Source: Drechslerella dactyloides (Eukaryota; Ascomycota; Orbiliomycetes; Orbiliales; Orbiliaceae). From it: DNA of 64,000 nucleotides. A program made the translations under genes and the position numbers. Location: positions 496,001 to 560,000 of the forward strand of contig JAGTWJ010000003.1 in the NCBI GenBank assembly GCA_020064725.1. Direction: 5' to 3'. Below the pieces are notes generated by a model. That model was not told where the DNA came from. It saw only the letters and a program-made list of their open reading frames with translations, and made no database searches. Positions 35,290 through 48,317 of this stretch are shown one piece after another. Every line of letters begins with the position of its first letter. Position 1 is the first letter of the stretch.

Positions 35290-38200
35290 TTATACATCGT
35301 ACATGCTGTTCTCGTCAAATGGGTTTGCTGTAAAAATAGCTAACGTTAGCATAATTCTCCAAGCCTTGAACTAATATGGGGTTAAAAAGCGTTGGTTACT
35401 TACGACTCTCTTCATGCGAAGTTTTATGCTTATTCGAGAACTTGCTGCTGCTGAATAGCCCCAGCATCGTACTCTGTCGCCTGTTCTTCTTGTCCTGTGG
35501 CATATTCAATGACATGCTTCCGCCAAGGGCTCCACCGCTCGAGTAGTTTTGTGTGGGAGGCGCTCCTCCGTGACCGTTGCTGCCAACACTCCGGTTGTCC
35601 TCCTGTCGCTGGGTCTCCATCATCTGTCGGAACTCCTCCACGTTCTGCCGCCGCCGCTCCTCAGCTGCCGCCGATGGTATCTCAAAGTTCATCCTTCGAG
35701 GTGTTGGTGGAAGGCCAGCATGTCCGGTCGACGGTGCAGCGAGGTAATGTGCACCTGTTGGTGGTGGCGGTGTTGTCGAACTGCCGACTAGGGCTTGCTG
35801 CTGCTGCGGTGGCAGCTGCATCGGCGGGATGTTTATGCTGGGTGGCTGCACGTAAGACGGCTGTAAGGCTTCCGATGGCGAGTCATAAGATGCCTCTTCG
35901 TAGCCTTCTTCTCCTGGACGGATGAATATCGAGGAGTAATCCATGATGAAGAGGGAGAAGACGCCCGCTGGGATATTGAGTGTCGGGGAGAAGACGATGC
36001 CAACGTTCTTGACGGTCATCTTGTTGACATCTGCATTCTCGACGACCGTGATGAGATGGCTTGCGAGGAGTCGAAGAAGTGTGAAATTTTCGATGGGCAG
36101 CTGGTGAACCAAGACATTGAGGCGGTTGATACGGTTGATTTTGTCCTCATCCTCGAGGACTTCCAGGAAATCTCCATGTAGGTCTCGGGTAAGCAGATTG
36201 TTAGGCAGCTCTCGTAGATAGAGCTTCAGCAACCCTGCAATAGCGTGGACATCGTGATACTCCTCCTCGTCCGCGAGCAGATCCACATCCACGTTCGTGT
36301 TGAACCTGTCTCTCAGCGCCTTGATAGTGGTGTTTGACCCGCTTAACCGAAAGATGCCCTCTTCCTGACAAGCGTTCCGGGCATCCAGGTACTCGATGGA
36401 CCGGTAGACGACCGAGGGAATGGCCAGGTCAACATCAGGTGGCCGACTGACTTCCACTGCATCTCCGAGAGAAGCTCCGAAGACGCATCTCGAAGGCGGC
36501 AACCTCATCGGCGCGTTCGATACATTTTCCGGTGGAGTATTGTCACTGGAACCCTTGTGGTGCATGAAGCCAAATACCCCCTTCTTCTTTTTTGTTGCCT
36601 TTCCTCTTTCCACCGCATCTGCAGCGACATTTGCCATAAATTTGCCTCCCAACGTCGACGCAATACCGGTTATAAGGCTTTTCTCGCCGCCGCCGTTGCC
36701 GTTGCCGCTGCCGCTGCCGCCAGCGGTGCCGTGTTCCGACATTTTCGAGACTGTAGATACTGTCGAAAGAGGGGATGGGTTATCTTTCCGTCTATCGATC
36801 GCGGTTGCCGGGGGTCCATGAATCGGTGCCTGTCCTTGAATCATATTTTCATACGAGACAGCACGCAGGTTATCCTGCGGCTGGGGTTGCCCTTCGTCGG
36901 CTACGCTAGGCTTTCTCCTCTCGCTTGTAACCGACGCAGCATCATCGTTCCTTCTCCGATCGCTCCCTACTGAAGCATTGTCGTCATGCTCATCTAAATG
37001 AACATAGTGCAACAAGCAATCCACCCATTCATCCCTTTCTGCATCACTCTCGGCGCAGAAGACGTGCCTGATTACGCTGGATGGATTGTTTCGTTTCGGC
37101 TCCAGGATCAAAAATGCATGTCGGTATTGATTTTCGCCTTCCTCAGGGTTGTCCGACTTTGGCGGAGAATTCGATTGCTTCCCGATCTGGGCGTTCGTCA
37201 AGCGGATAGATCCCAAGTGGGACCCCCCTTTATGCTCAAAGTATCGCAGGATGGGCCCATCAAGAACAAAGTGTCTGGACTTCCAACCACCGAAATTCTT
37301 ACCCCGTTTTCTCAGGGAACCTTCTTTGATTTTTCTATCCCCCTGATATGGGACGCTCGAGATGCTTTCCTTGTTGCTGTGCAAGCTGGCAGTATCGCTT
37401 CCAGTCGTCGAGTCGACAACATCAACAGAAAGATACTCACAGAGCGCCTGCCCCGCCCGCTGGTCCAGAGGAATGGTGTTGAGGATGGCAACAAAGTACT
37501 CTTCGATCGCAATTCTGCGTCCTTCGATATTAGCCGGTGCGTGATTGGTGAACAGCGTCATGTTTGGCAGCTTGGCGTTAAAGGTCTTTGGATTGGCGAA
37601 CTGCCGCACCTGCGAATCGAGGATCCCAAGCGTGTTAACGTCCTTCTCCACGCGCCAAAGCTCGTTCCCGTTGGTACGAGAGTAGACGGCAAGCATGAAT
37701 ACGATCTGGTCGCGACCCTTGGCAGATTCTCCGCGAGCACGCATACGAGTCGACAAGACTCTCGCATCGATAGTTTGCAGAGCTGGAGGCACGATCAGCA
37801 GTCTGTCATCGCCACCCTTAGCAATGCCATTCAGCGAGTTCGACTCCTTTGCGAAGTCGCCCGGGGCCTTATCGTCCTGCTTCACTTCTCTCGCAAGCGA
37901 AGCCATCTGGGGCAAGTTCATAAGCTGCTCGTGGATGTTAGTTACGGGCTGTTCCGCTTGCGTCAGTAATGACGACTGTCCATGAGGCAACAGCATGGCA
38001 GGGCTGAGAGGGCCACCCATAGGATTGAACCGAGGGGATAGGGGGAGTCCACCGGAGCCATTCCGAGGAGACAGAGGAGGTGACATGGGGCCACCTAGTC
38101 TTCCTTCAGTTCTGGGCTGTCGTGGAGGGAACATCGGTGACGCAAGGGGTCGGTCGATCGGTCGAGGACTAAGTGGCAAACCGACTCCAAGCGCCGGGCT

Positions 38201-39948
38201 CTTCAATGCATTCGAGGCTCCTTTGATGGTGAGACCGCGCGGAGGGGCAGTGAGAGTCGTGGACTTGATGGTATCCGGTCCCTCGAGCGTTATCTTTTTG
38301 GGGAGACCAGGAGATATCAGAGCTTCTTGATGGCGTAGCAGTTCTCGCGCCTGCTCCTCGGTCAAATCGCTAGCAGCAGGAGCCTTCGTTTCGTCGGCCT
38401 ACCGAATGGAGATATCAATCAGCAACTAAATAGATCCGCAAGCACTATACCGGTAGGGTCACATACAGGCCGCTCAACTGAATATCCCTGCGTCGACTGT
38501 TGCAACATCAAGGGAGCTGGCGCTCGCTTCCTCGACAAGCCAGGCGTCGGCATGCCAGGCGTCGGTGCCGCCGGTTCGTTCGTAGATTTGGAGAGATCGA
38601 GCTTCGAGGGGACCTTATCGCCGTTCCGGGTATCGCTTGGGGGGATGATGTGTTGTTCGGCATCCGGCATGATTTCCTGCTGCAGGCTCGATGCCTGAAG
38701 CCCGCCCGCCGGGGGGCTGACTGGGTAAGGTGCGATGTTATCGTCAATGGTGGAAAAGGTGTCGCTACGGGATAACTCCTTTATCGAAGCTCTGCTGCCG
38801 TCCTGCGAGGTGTTGTCGGTATCGTGCGCATCGCTGGGGGTCGGGGAGATGACCGAGCGCACGTCGGCACCGGTTGGCAGAGGCGGGACCGCATTCATCT
38901 GCTCCTTGAGCTTCTTCCGGTATCGTTCCTTGTCCTTCATGGCTTTCTCCAGGTCCCTGTTCAGGCTTAGGATCATAGACCGTTGTTTATCGACCAGCCG
39001 CCATAGCTGCGAGTTCTGAGCGGCTGCCTGCGCCTTATCCTTCAGGAGATGAGCGATGAGCGATTCAGCAGAGCCAGCAGCTTGGATCAGGACTGCGATC
39101 TCCTCTGGAGTTCGCTCGCTGTTTTGGTTTTGGCTGAAGATGTTGTTTATCGCGGAGTCGATGGAGGATGATCGTGGACCGGGTGGTCTTGCGCCAGGGG
39201 CGGGCAAACCACTATCCGTCGCCATCTGCGCCTGAGATGAGCCGTTGCGGTTGCTCGAGCCTCTCTCAGGGACAGAGCGAAGTTTCTTCAGATGTTGTTG
39301 AGGCGTGTTGGCACCCCGCTCTGCCGGCGGGCGCGCGGATCCAGACTTTTGGGTTGACTTTGGGGATTGGGAGGAGTCGTTGCTCGATGACGATAAGGAT
39401 CGGGTAGGTGAAACCTGCTTCACGGTATAATGGGAGGCCGAGGTCGCGGGAGATGACTGCAGTTCGTCGTGAATTGTGGAGCGGCCTGGCGAGGATGGTG
39501 AGATGTGCGAATCCTCGGACTCCACGGGTGATGAGATGCTGTTCAATGAGTAGTTCTGCTCCTGTTGGTCCCGCGGCTGCTGTTCCTCTTCGGCGTAGTA
39601 TTGTTCTGTAGATGGCCGGTCTGGCGCCTGTGACCTCAGGTCGAAACCGTCCCAGCAGAGTTCTTGTTCGAGAAATTGGGCTTTGGTCCGGGGTGAAGCG
39701 AGAGCGAGCTCGGTTGCGGCCAATGCACGGCGCCTTCCTTCTTCGAACGAGACTTCCTCTTTTTTGCGCTGATACTTGATGGGGGCAATCTTACTTCTTA
39801 TGCCTGGGGACGAGGCGCTCGCGATCAGTTGCTGCAGGATCGCGGGATTGTTCTGGACGTAGTGATTGTTCAAAGGGCTGTTGCTGGTGCCGTCAGACGA
39901 AGACACTTTGTCCACGAACGGAGCCGACAAGGATTGGAAATGTGACAT
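35290..39948 (-). CDS. BEM3: Bem3-type PX-PH-RhoGAP, Rho/Cdc42 GTPase-activating protein
   Basis: Three exons on the minus strand (39948-38467, 38398-35404, 35327-35290) give 1504 residues. Bem3-type proteins switch off Cdc42/Rho GTPases at sites of polarised growth and bind phosphoinositides through PX and PH domains. The N-terminal exon (494 residues) has ILQQLIASA, IKYQRKKEEVSFEEGRRRALAA (as two adjacent parts), Ser-rich linkers and a coiled coil with LWRLVDKQRSMILSLNRDLE. After a phase-0 intron come the PX domain (about 694-821), the PH domain (about 856-958, KEGSLRKRGKNFGGWKSRHF) and a basic linker. The RhoGAP domain lies at about 1138-1318 with the arginine-finger motif EEGIFRLSGS and the conserved LKLYLRELPNNLLTRDL. 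The last exon is only 38 nt and supplies the tail NPFDENSMYDV. Two long ORFs that look separate are one gene. Confidence 0.93.
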
Positions 39949-42900
39949 TTGGGCCGTTTGTGCACAGGAGGCAGCAGCACCACAGGGGAAAACAGGGCTC
40001 CCACCACCACACGTCCAGATGCACTGAAACTGCCTAACCTTGCCAACCAACCAGCAGCGGCGGGGCTGATCTGACCGTCGGCAAGAATGGGGATGGTAAA
40101 AGAGGCTGTATTGTATCAAGTGGCAGGCTAGTCGCTCGCCGCCGGTGGGGACTTGCCTCCTTCCAACAAGAACCGCTGATTAGCTCTGTGACGGGCCTCA
40201 CGCGGCGGACTCAAGGAAACAAAATATCCCACTGCAATGCGAAACGAATAACGGAAACGCCTGTGTAGTCCGGGAAGAAACGCCTGCCCGGCCGAGCTAG
40301 ATTACCCCGTATCAAGAACAGCGTCAGTATCAAAATACTTGCAACTTTGTAGCAAGGGACCCTAAGTCATGGGTTACGGCCTCATCGTACCCAAATTGAT
40401 CGATTGCAATGCAAACGTAATGTTGGAATAAAGAAAAGGTCAAATATAAGTTCTGCTTCTGCTTCTGCTGTGCATACACCGTGCAGGGTCGGAATCTGCA
40501 GAAGAACTGTTGAGTCGGAAATTCTAGACGCTCGTCGAAATAGGCTGGAAGGAAACCGGGCTTGCGAACGAAGAAATCTGGTCCTGAAGGATTAGATTGA
40601 TGCGTCTGCAGCGCCGCTGTTAATGCTCGTCATCCGTAGCTAGTGGCGCCTTAAGATTGCGTAGGTATAACAGATCGTTCGTAAGTGAGAAGGTAACGAA
40701 AAGAGGGCCCAGCCAAGAACATTCAAATGCCGACTTGTCGGATGCGGGTGTGGTGTATCACAGTCGACGGGACCGCGGACGGCTTTGAGATGTTCCGTAG
40801 AAAGTCGACGCAGAATCCAAAATAACCTCCTCGAAAGAGCCCAGGGGGCGGGACCAAGATATCTTTTAAAGGACCGCGCAAGCAATCAAGTACTACTTAG
40901 TAAGTACTTAGCACTTAACTTAGTACATATACTTCCTCTTAGAAGCAAAAAAGGAAGAGTGCCCCAAAGCGAGACAACTCAGCTAGACACAGCCGATGCC
41001 CTATCCCTAAAAGTCACTGATTCAAACAACGAGTGGAGGTACCAGGATGAAGAGAACTTGCCAAACTGACATCGAGCTTATGCGGCCAGTGGTCATCTTG
41101 CCCGTTTTCTCTTGTCCGCTGATGATTCGACAGTATTCTGCTAGCATTTGCACAGCTCCCCCAGGAGTTCTAAAAGTGCTGGCACAGCAAACTTGCGTCC
41201 CTCGTAGCTGCAAGCGCAGCCCTTTGTCGAGCGGGCCATCCGGAACCCTCCATTCCTCGACGGCCAGGGGTTTCGTCACCTTCAGGTACCAGCTTTGGTC
41301 ACGGAGTTTTCATCGACGCTGGCAGAGGTCGTATTGAACCGCTCTCATAGGCTCGTGGGCGTAATGGCGTCTGCTAGCTCCAGAGGACCAGCCACCAATG
41401 GATCGCGGGAACAGCCCCTGCTTGCATGCCCAGGAGAGCGGGATACCCCTGACAAAGGTGAAAAGGGCAGCCTGAGCCTGCAACACACATGACCCCATAA
41501 TTGACCGATCTTGGGCATTTTAGCTTCCTGTCGGCCGTTGGGCTGACTGGCGATTCGATGCCAAATAGCCAACGGTGGGAAGATGACCCAATCTAAGCGA
41601 TCGATGCAGTCGAGGCATCGACAACCGCATTTCATTCGAGGCCGGATCTCGAAATATCTCGCCCCCCTTCAAGAAAAAATCTTACAGCCAACGGACGTTG
41701 GATTCACTCATCTCGGGCATTCGATCGGCCAGGATTCTGCTCTCTAAGAGCCCAACTAAACGCTCAGAACGTGAGCGAAAAACCAAAGAGCGATTTCAAA
41801 TCCCAAAACCAGTCCACTTACCCAGACCGCATGTTCTGTACGAAGCAGCTGTTTCAACCGACCGACCCCCAGCTTCAATTTCCGCGCCGGTCGCTGAAAG
41901 GCAATCAGTTGATCACCGGTTTTCTGATTTTTTGGCGGGCGCTTAGCTCGGTGGCTCCAGATTGCTGTGGCCCCACTTGCCCTTTTCCGCATGGGTCAAT
42001 AACTCCTTTGCATGCTTGCGTGCATTGTTCGCTATCAAAAAACAAAGAAAAGCCGAAGCAGGACCCTGGATGGATCCCCAACCGTCACGCAAACTGGACC
42101 CTTCATCCATGACGACGGCATGTTTGCATTTCGCGGGAGGAAAGAGCGATGTCCTCAGCGCTCTAATTTTGGCGAGTTTGCGAGGATGCGGGACATCTCG
42201 CGCCGTTGTATACTTCAACGGTCACAGGTTTATTGCCGTGTCTGTTGCGAACTCAGAGGCCTAGTTAAGCAACTACTTCTATCGGCTCGGCCTGTACGAG
42301 GACATCGACGAGCGAAAGCGCCCTCCCGTGAACAGCAGCCGTATAAGACAGGGCTTCCTATGCATTGCTTTTTTCTCCGTCGCACAAGATGGCATCGTCA
42401 ATACAATTACGCGCCGATGGATGCAGCCCTGGATGCGGCCCTGGCCGGGTTAGCTTGATGCAGCTATGGTCTGCATGGGCATCGCATTAAGCTCGAGAGG
42501 GGCAAGGACGGAAGGAACCAAATGCAACAGACCTCCCAAGTGAGAAATTATCTTCGGATCATGCATCGTCCATGCAGGCAATGCTGCACTGTTGACGCTG
42601 GGCGCTGCGGGATGGAGGAGCTTGGATGAAATCGATGTTGAAAAGGTGTCCCTTCTAAGATTGCGTTCATCATGAAGCAGAATCAACAACGCCACCCTCA
42701 CCGCTAACTGCGCCAAACTACACCTACAAGCCACAAGAGCACACCAAAGCTCACTGTAGGACTACAGTACTGGTTATGTACCTAGATATCAACCTACGGC
42801 TGGCTCGGCTCGACCAGCGTCCCTGAGGCACCGTTTCTGGAGCCAGTAGTTTGTAGAGCTCGTATACATTTACAATTACACGCCACGATTCTACGCCGGC

Positions 42901-43298
42901 TTCGCGAACCAGACTCTCTGCGCAGATTCCTCTGATCTAGAGTTCCACGAATACTCGAAACTAGTGACCTCCATCAGCTGTAGATGGTTGGGACATAATT
43001 GTAGACAATTGTCTGAAAATTATCAAAGCTGTAATTCATCATTCATGATCGTGACAAAGTACATGAAAGCCGCGCTGAATCCACGGATTCCTTCGACTTG
43101 CCCAAGATGTCGCAAAAGGGAATCAGGAATCCCCAGGTGTATGTACATACACCTGCGCACTGCTGCTCCGCATCAAATATCTACTGCAGCACCATACCCC
43201 GGAATTCAACCGTAACAGCTGCACGACTTGGTAGCCCAGCCATCCGATATTGAATATCTGTCCATCCACCACAGCCTAAGTAATGGCAATTGATCGGC
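39949..43298. other. BEM3 upstream region, no gene
   Basis: No gene is supported over 3.3 kb. The first part is presumably the BEM3 promoter. A minus-strand frame near 41022-41498 has Cys-rich pieces in two frames that faintly resemble a small secreted protein, but no single model with plausible introns was found. Frames at 41698-42458 are Pro/Arg-rich chance frames that shadow each other. Confidence 0.4.
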
Positions 43299-46200
43299 TC
43301 AATCCCACGCCATCTCCGCCCTCCTCGCCCTCCTCAACTGCTCTTCCCTCTCCCTCACCAACAGCGTATCCACCACTCGAATCACGCTCGCAAGACTGCC
43401 CCTTCTAGTTCCCACGCCACTCACCCGCCTCATGACATCCTGCGCTAACTCCGCGGTCTCCCGTCGTTGCAACGGCGTAATCCCAAACGCTACGGTCATA
43501 CGTCTCTTCTCCGCGGCCTTCGGGTCAATTGTAAAAGTCATGATCGGGCCTGACAGAGGGCTGTGGTGCTGCTCGTTCACTTTTGGAGGCGGCGGCGGCG
43601 GCCGGGCAGGAGGCTCTGAAGGCAAAACCGGGATCAAAGTCACGGGATTTAAAGAAGTTTCTCTGCTCCGTTGAGTCTCTGGTGTCTTAGCGCTTCCAGT
43701 TTCTTCAGCATTCGGCGGCTCTCGTGGTGAATTGGCGCCCCCAACGCGTGGGAGTGTTGCAGTTGGCGTTGGCTTGGGTGGAGGCGAAGGGCTCATCAGC
43801 TGCCTTTCAGGCTGAGGGACGGGATCCGGAGGCAGCTTAGGTGGTGTGCGCGTCGGTACGGGAATTGGAACATCGGGGTTTGTGATTTCCGCAGTTAGAG
43901 GTGAAGCTTTCCAAACTTCATCGATAACAGGGTTCTTGGATTTTTTGAGGTCTTCGTCCTCCCCGATTTCGACATCGACTGACGGTATTGTTTTTGGCGT
44001 GCCACTTAGATTTAAAGGTGACATGACTCTTTTGACCCAATCTACAATCGACTTGGTATGCGGCGGATGTGGCCGTTTCTCCACCCTCTCACCAGCTATT
44101 AGAATCTCAGTGCTCATCTCCGTCAACGCAGCTTCGTCCGGCGAGAACGGAGCAGCTGGTCGTGCTGGAACAGAAGACGGTGAAATTCGTGTCACTGACG
44201 ATTGCTGAGGGCTGCTTTGCATCATATACTGACTTGAATGAATGTTACTCGAGTCGGGGTGAGATGAAAAGCTGGCTGAGTGTTCGTAGGCGGTTCTTTC
44301 CGCTTCGATAGAGAACCTGTTAGGTCTGCGCTGTCGAGGCGGGGAAATATCTTGCGACTGAGTTTGTATCCCCGAAGGCATCGTCTGGGCTCTCGACATG
44401 CGATTGATGTCGTCGCCAGAAAACTCATAATGAGATTCATGCAGAATAGGCAGTCGACCAGATGAAGAGATGCTCAGGGAGCGGTTTGTGGGTCGAGATC
44501 GGACTGAATACGAATGTTCCGGTTCGTGATAGCTGTAGCGGCTGTAGTAGTAAGGATTGCTATCATCCCAATGTTGAAGAAACTGGGGAGGTGACTTTCT
44601 TAAAGCGACTGGAGCTTTCACTGAATCATTAAAGGAGTGATCTCCTCCTTGATCACTGGTGGAGGACCATGAATTTCGACGTTCCCGTTGAGAGGGACCC
44701 CGGGACAGAGAAGGCATATATCTGTCAGGTGTTCTGGGATGACGGGGGTAGTCCGTCGACGAGCTATCGAAATCTGCAGGAACGGTTTTATCCCCGTGAA
44801 CGTCACCGGGAATTATCCTCGAATCTACAGGCTTGGTCTCTTCCACGGCTATGGAGCTGGAACTCTGATCAGGGGCACGAGATGGCTTAGCACTCTCATG
44901 GCTGCTGGATTTAGATGGCTTTGATTTTCGAAGTTTTCCGCTTCCAGGCTTCGCACGATCGGTAAAACCCTGTCGGTCTGGAACGTTGACGAGCTGTACC
45001 TCGTGACGCGGTTTTGTGAGGGTGGACGAACGAGACGGGAGTAAAGAATAGTCCTCTTCTTCGAGTTCTTCGGTTTGTAGCTCTTGTAGCATTGCCTCGT
45101 CCGTGAGATTGAACCTTGGAAGGCGATAGTGGGGTATCCCCGCCCAGTGCGCCACCTTAGAAGCGGTTGAACGTGGGGGAGGCGGCGGCGGCGGCTTTGG
45201 AGCCTCGATGCGGATTGACCAAGACCGTTGAATCATTGTTCCGACCTAGGGCTTTCCACGATAAAACCGGGTGTCTGGAGGTCGAGGGGTGTCTGCTCCT
45301 CTTTGGACTTTTCCGCCTTGGGAGCCTCTGCTGGGATATCTTCTGGAGGGGTTTCTTCCTCTTCAACCTTCAACTCGAAGTTCGTATGTAGTGGCTTTTC
45401 TGACTCCGCCTCGGCCGATTGGCTGTCTGGCCGTATTTCAAATTCTTCGGGTATTGTTATCGACTGAAGGCTCCTCTGGCTCTTGTTTGACTTGATCCCA
45501 CCTTCGAAATCTCTCTTGGGTTTTAGATTGGGTGAGGTATCTTCTGGGTCAAATTGACGTCGCGGAGGCTCTTTGACAACCTTCACCTCAACCACCAATC
45601 CTTCGGCAACCGCTTCAGTCGGGAATGTGACTGCAGCGTCAATACTCACAGTTGGAGACCGAGTACCTCCAGTATTGGTACACGTCGAGCTGTCGTCTGA
45701 GAATCCCGCCTCGGCTGGGGAGATGGTGCGAGTGTCCTCGACCAGCAACTCCTCACTCCAGCGAACTCTGACTGCCTCGGAACTTGAAATACTGCTCCTA
45801 GTTTGATTAGGTCGCCGGCGAAAGCTCCTGCGTCTGTTCAGATGTGTCTTCGGCACACTTTAGCAAACAGTGTATTTCGGACAAGCCCATGATAAGGCGT
45901 GTGTAGGGGCCAATCGGGTTTATACTCACATTCAGCCAGACTCCTACCACTTCCTCCGTCCGTTTATCTGTTGCAGCGCTGAGCTCACTTTCTATGACGC
46001 TCGGAGTCGAATTATCGACGCTGCTCGTAAGTTCCGCAACCCTAGCTTCCTCGAGTGAACGTATCTGTTCACTTCGACTCTCGTAGCGATCGGTCCTCCT
46101 CTGATTCTTATCAATTTTGTCCTCGATCTTCTCAACCTTCTTCTGCAGCTGCTTCGCGAGCTTTAAGGCTTCGGGATCGGTATTAAGTCCGGGGCCCAGC

Positions 46201-46382
46201 TCAGACAAAGATACCAGCAATGAAACTGTTTCTTCGTGGGCGTCTTTGATCCGTTGCTCGAGCTCTGCCGACTGGCGAAGGTTCTTGTGGTGCTTTACAA
46301 GGGCACCGTAGGCCTTCCTGGCTGCCTGCCGTTTCACTCGTCGGATTTTCTGTTCAGATGTCTCCTTAAAGAAGTATTGCAT
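43299..46382 (-). CDS. Pro/Ser-rich coiled-coil protein, reading frame broken in two places
   Basis: Three long minus-strand blocks look like parts of one protein. Block A (46382-45930, then 82-nt intron to 45847) begins MQYFFKETSEQKIRRVKRQAARKAYGALV (read here in two parts), with a coiled coil (LEQRIKDAHEETVSLLVSL, KQLQKKVEKIEDKIDKNQRR). Block B continues from 45847 and is acidic (EEFEIRPDSQSAEAESEKP), ending at a TGA at 45233-45235. Block C starts at 45236 in another frame (MIQRSWSIRIEAPKP), is Ser/Pro-rich, and ends with TVAFGITPLQRRETAELAQD and RRVSGVGTRRGSLASVIRV at 43299. B and C share an ATGA overlap. A 404-nt intron (GTGAGT at 45649, CCCTAG at 45246-45251) would join them in phase but would remove clearly coding-like acidic sequence. 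An upstream frame from 46516 overlaps the start of A. The family is unknown to me. Confidence 0.6.
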
Positions 46383-47496
46383 GGGTAGTTGCCTGTCCGC
46401 GTGAGGGATAGTTCGCCGTTCTGAGCGATATCGTGATCCTGAATGGAGTTGTAGAAATTATCTTCGTCTTGCAGTGTCCCTGCCGATGGCCCGAGTCCCT
46501 GGAGAATGTGGCTCATCTAGCTGCCCGTAGTGCAAGCTCTATCAGCCACCTGAGCGATGAACAGAACAGCGAATGGCGGGTAAGAAAACGACGGAGTTAA
46601 CTCGGTGGATACCGTATGCCAGGGAGACAGTTCAATGCATACGGGAGTACGAGAGTGCGGTGTAGTGCCATGGAGACTCGAAGGACGCCCGACGTCATCC
46701 GCTCTGCATGCTGGTACCGTGGAGAGCGCTGAGTTTAGTAATCGAATAGAGGTTATAAACGGATAGTGGGCGCTATTGATATCCTGTATATCCTGTCGAT
46801 ACGCATTATTATCTCCAATTAGCGGTCGATAGTAGACCTAAACTACGTACGATACGCGATAGATAAGCGTCTGGCATAAGATAACCGGGCTGTATACTTC
46901 AAGCAACGCGCTGCTCTGTTGCGTTTATCCATGCTCGGCCTTCCAGTTATCATCGATTCATCGGATGCTAGTCGTACATGTTCGCGTAGCGTTGCGTATA
47001 TGGTCATTTGACCACTATTTTATGCGAGGTTTCTTACTCGACTTGGCCTCAACATTGCCTATCAATATATATGTTTACTGCCAGTTTGGTTCCATCGAAA
47101 AAAATGATGTATCATTCATTATCTTCCATTCCTCGACTGGAAAAAAGGGCACCCACCGACGACGTCGGATGCTCACAGCAAAAAATATACAATGGTCTGA
47201 AAAAGAGGCAACGGAAAAGGAAGCAATGGTGTAAACACATATCGAACGCCCATAACTACTTCAAGCGGATGATGAATTCATGTATGGAGGATGTTGTCAT
47301 AGGACACAGAGAGGTGGAAAAGGGAAGAAGTCCCATTATGCACAGTGGTAATTTCGTATGACATAACAGGCGATTATGGTTGGATCGACTGGTGGCGACG
47401 GTGGAGAGGAAGATCCGTCGGCATCGTGGGTGAAGCGAGGTATATATGGAGGTTCGCGGGCATAGAGCAAAAAGACAAGTCGATCGAATAGGCAAT
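46383..47496. other. Upstream of 43-46 kb gene and RPL11 3' region
   Basis: A 60-codon minus-strand frame starting with ATG at 46516 (MSHILQGLGPSAG) overlaps the start of the downstream gene by about 49 nt in another frame. It may be an upstream ORF, or the true N-terminus if one base is missing from this sequence. No GT dinucleotide occurs in the first roughly 130 nt of it, so an intron cannot explain the overlap. The rest, 46600-47496, shows no gene and is the RPL11 3' side. Confidence 0.4.
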
Positions 47497-48317
47497 CTAC
47501 CTAACGGTAGCGTCGTACTTGGCCTTGAACCACTTGACGGTGTCGGTCTGCCTGATTCTGTGGCTGTGGCCGACTCTGCTGACGCACCTTCTTCGCTTGG
47601 TGACACGCTGACCCGGGCGGGACCTGTTCAAAAGACGTGTTAGCACCTCATTCGAACTTCGTATCAAACGCAGTGCCGGTGTATCCGAGCCGTCTTTGAT
47701 GTTCGCTCTTTTCTCCATTTGTTTGTTGTTTTGACCTGGAATACTGAAAGTTTGGGGAACAAAGGGGCTACCCACATGATGCAGTAGAAGTCCATGCCGT
47801 AGATACCAATACCCGGGTCGTACTTGATTCCAAGATCGATGTGTTCGCTGATACCGAAGCCAAAGTTTCCGCTCTCCGAGAAGTTCCTCTTCTTCAACTC
47901 GTATTCCTTGACCTTCAGTCCACGCTCCAGGATTTCCTCGGCCTTGGGGCCACGGACGGTGACGTGGACGGCAATCTTTTCGTTACGACGGATACCGAAG
48001 GTTCGGACGGTGTAGCGGGCCTTGCCTGTATCGCAGATCAACATTAGAGATCGGACAAAGTTGCGCCTCGGTTGGCGGGGATTTCGAGCGTACTGTAGAC
48101 GGGTGTCTGGCCGGACAGCTGCTCGAGCACCTTGGCAGCACGGGTAAGTCTGTCACCAGACTCGCCGACGCAAATGTTGAGCACAAGCTTCTCGATGCGG
48201 AGTTCCCTCATGGGATTGGCGGACTTTTCGGACGACTAAGTATTCATCGACATCTCATCGTTAGCCGTCTCGCATTCTCCTCGCATTCGTCTATGGGGTC
48301 GGCAGCATGCTAACCAT
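47497..48317 (-). CDS. RPL11: 60S ribosomal protein uL5 (L11)
   Basis: Four exons on the minus strand (48317-48315, 48235-48094, 48025-47776, 47623-47497) give 173 residues, the usual length. uL5 sits in the central protuberance of the large subunit beside 5S rRNA. The first coding exon is the ATG alone, followed by a 79-nt intron (GTTAGC donor, CTTAG acceptor). The protein then reads SSEKSANPMRELRIEKLVLNIC (two adjacent parts), GESGDRLTRAAKVLEQLSGQ, KARYTVRTFGIRRNEKIAVH, RGPKAEEILERGLKVKEYEL, GNFGFGISEHIDLGIKYDP, YGMDFYCIMSRPGQRV and ends DTVKWFKAKYDATVR, all strongly conserved. The third intron (152 nt) uses a GTGGGT donor. It is divergent from the SmB gene 452 nt away. Confidence 0.95.

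Noticed and set aside
36998..37969. 323-codon plus-strand frame inside BEM3
   Set aside because: Antisense shadow of the PX-PH coding region.
38419..40119. BEM3 N-terminal ORF as a separate gene
   Set aside because: A phase-0 intron with GTATGT donor and GGTAG acceptor joins it to the PX-PH-RhoGAP ORF, and this N-terminal layout is known for fungal Bem3.
41022..41500. Possible small secreted Cys-rich protein on the minus strand
   Set aside because: Pieces lie in different frames and no intron set joins them with a signal peptide.
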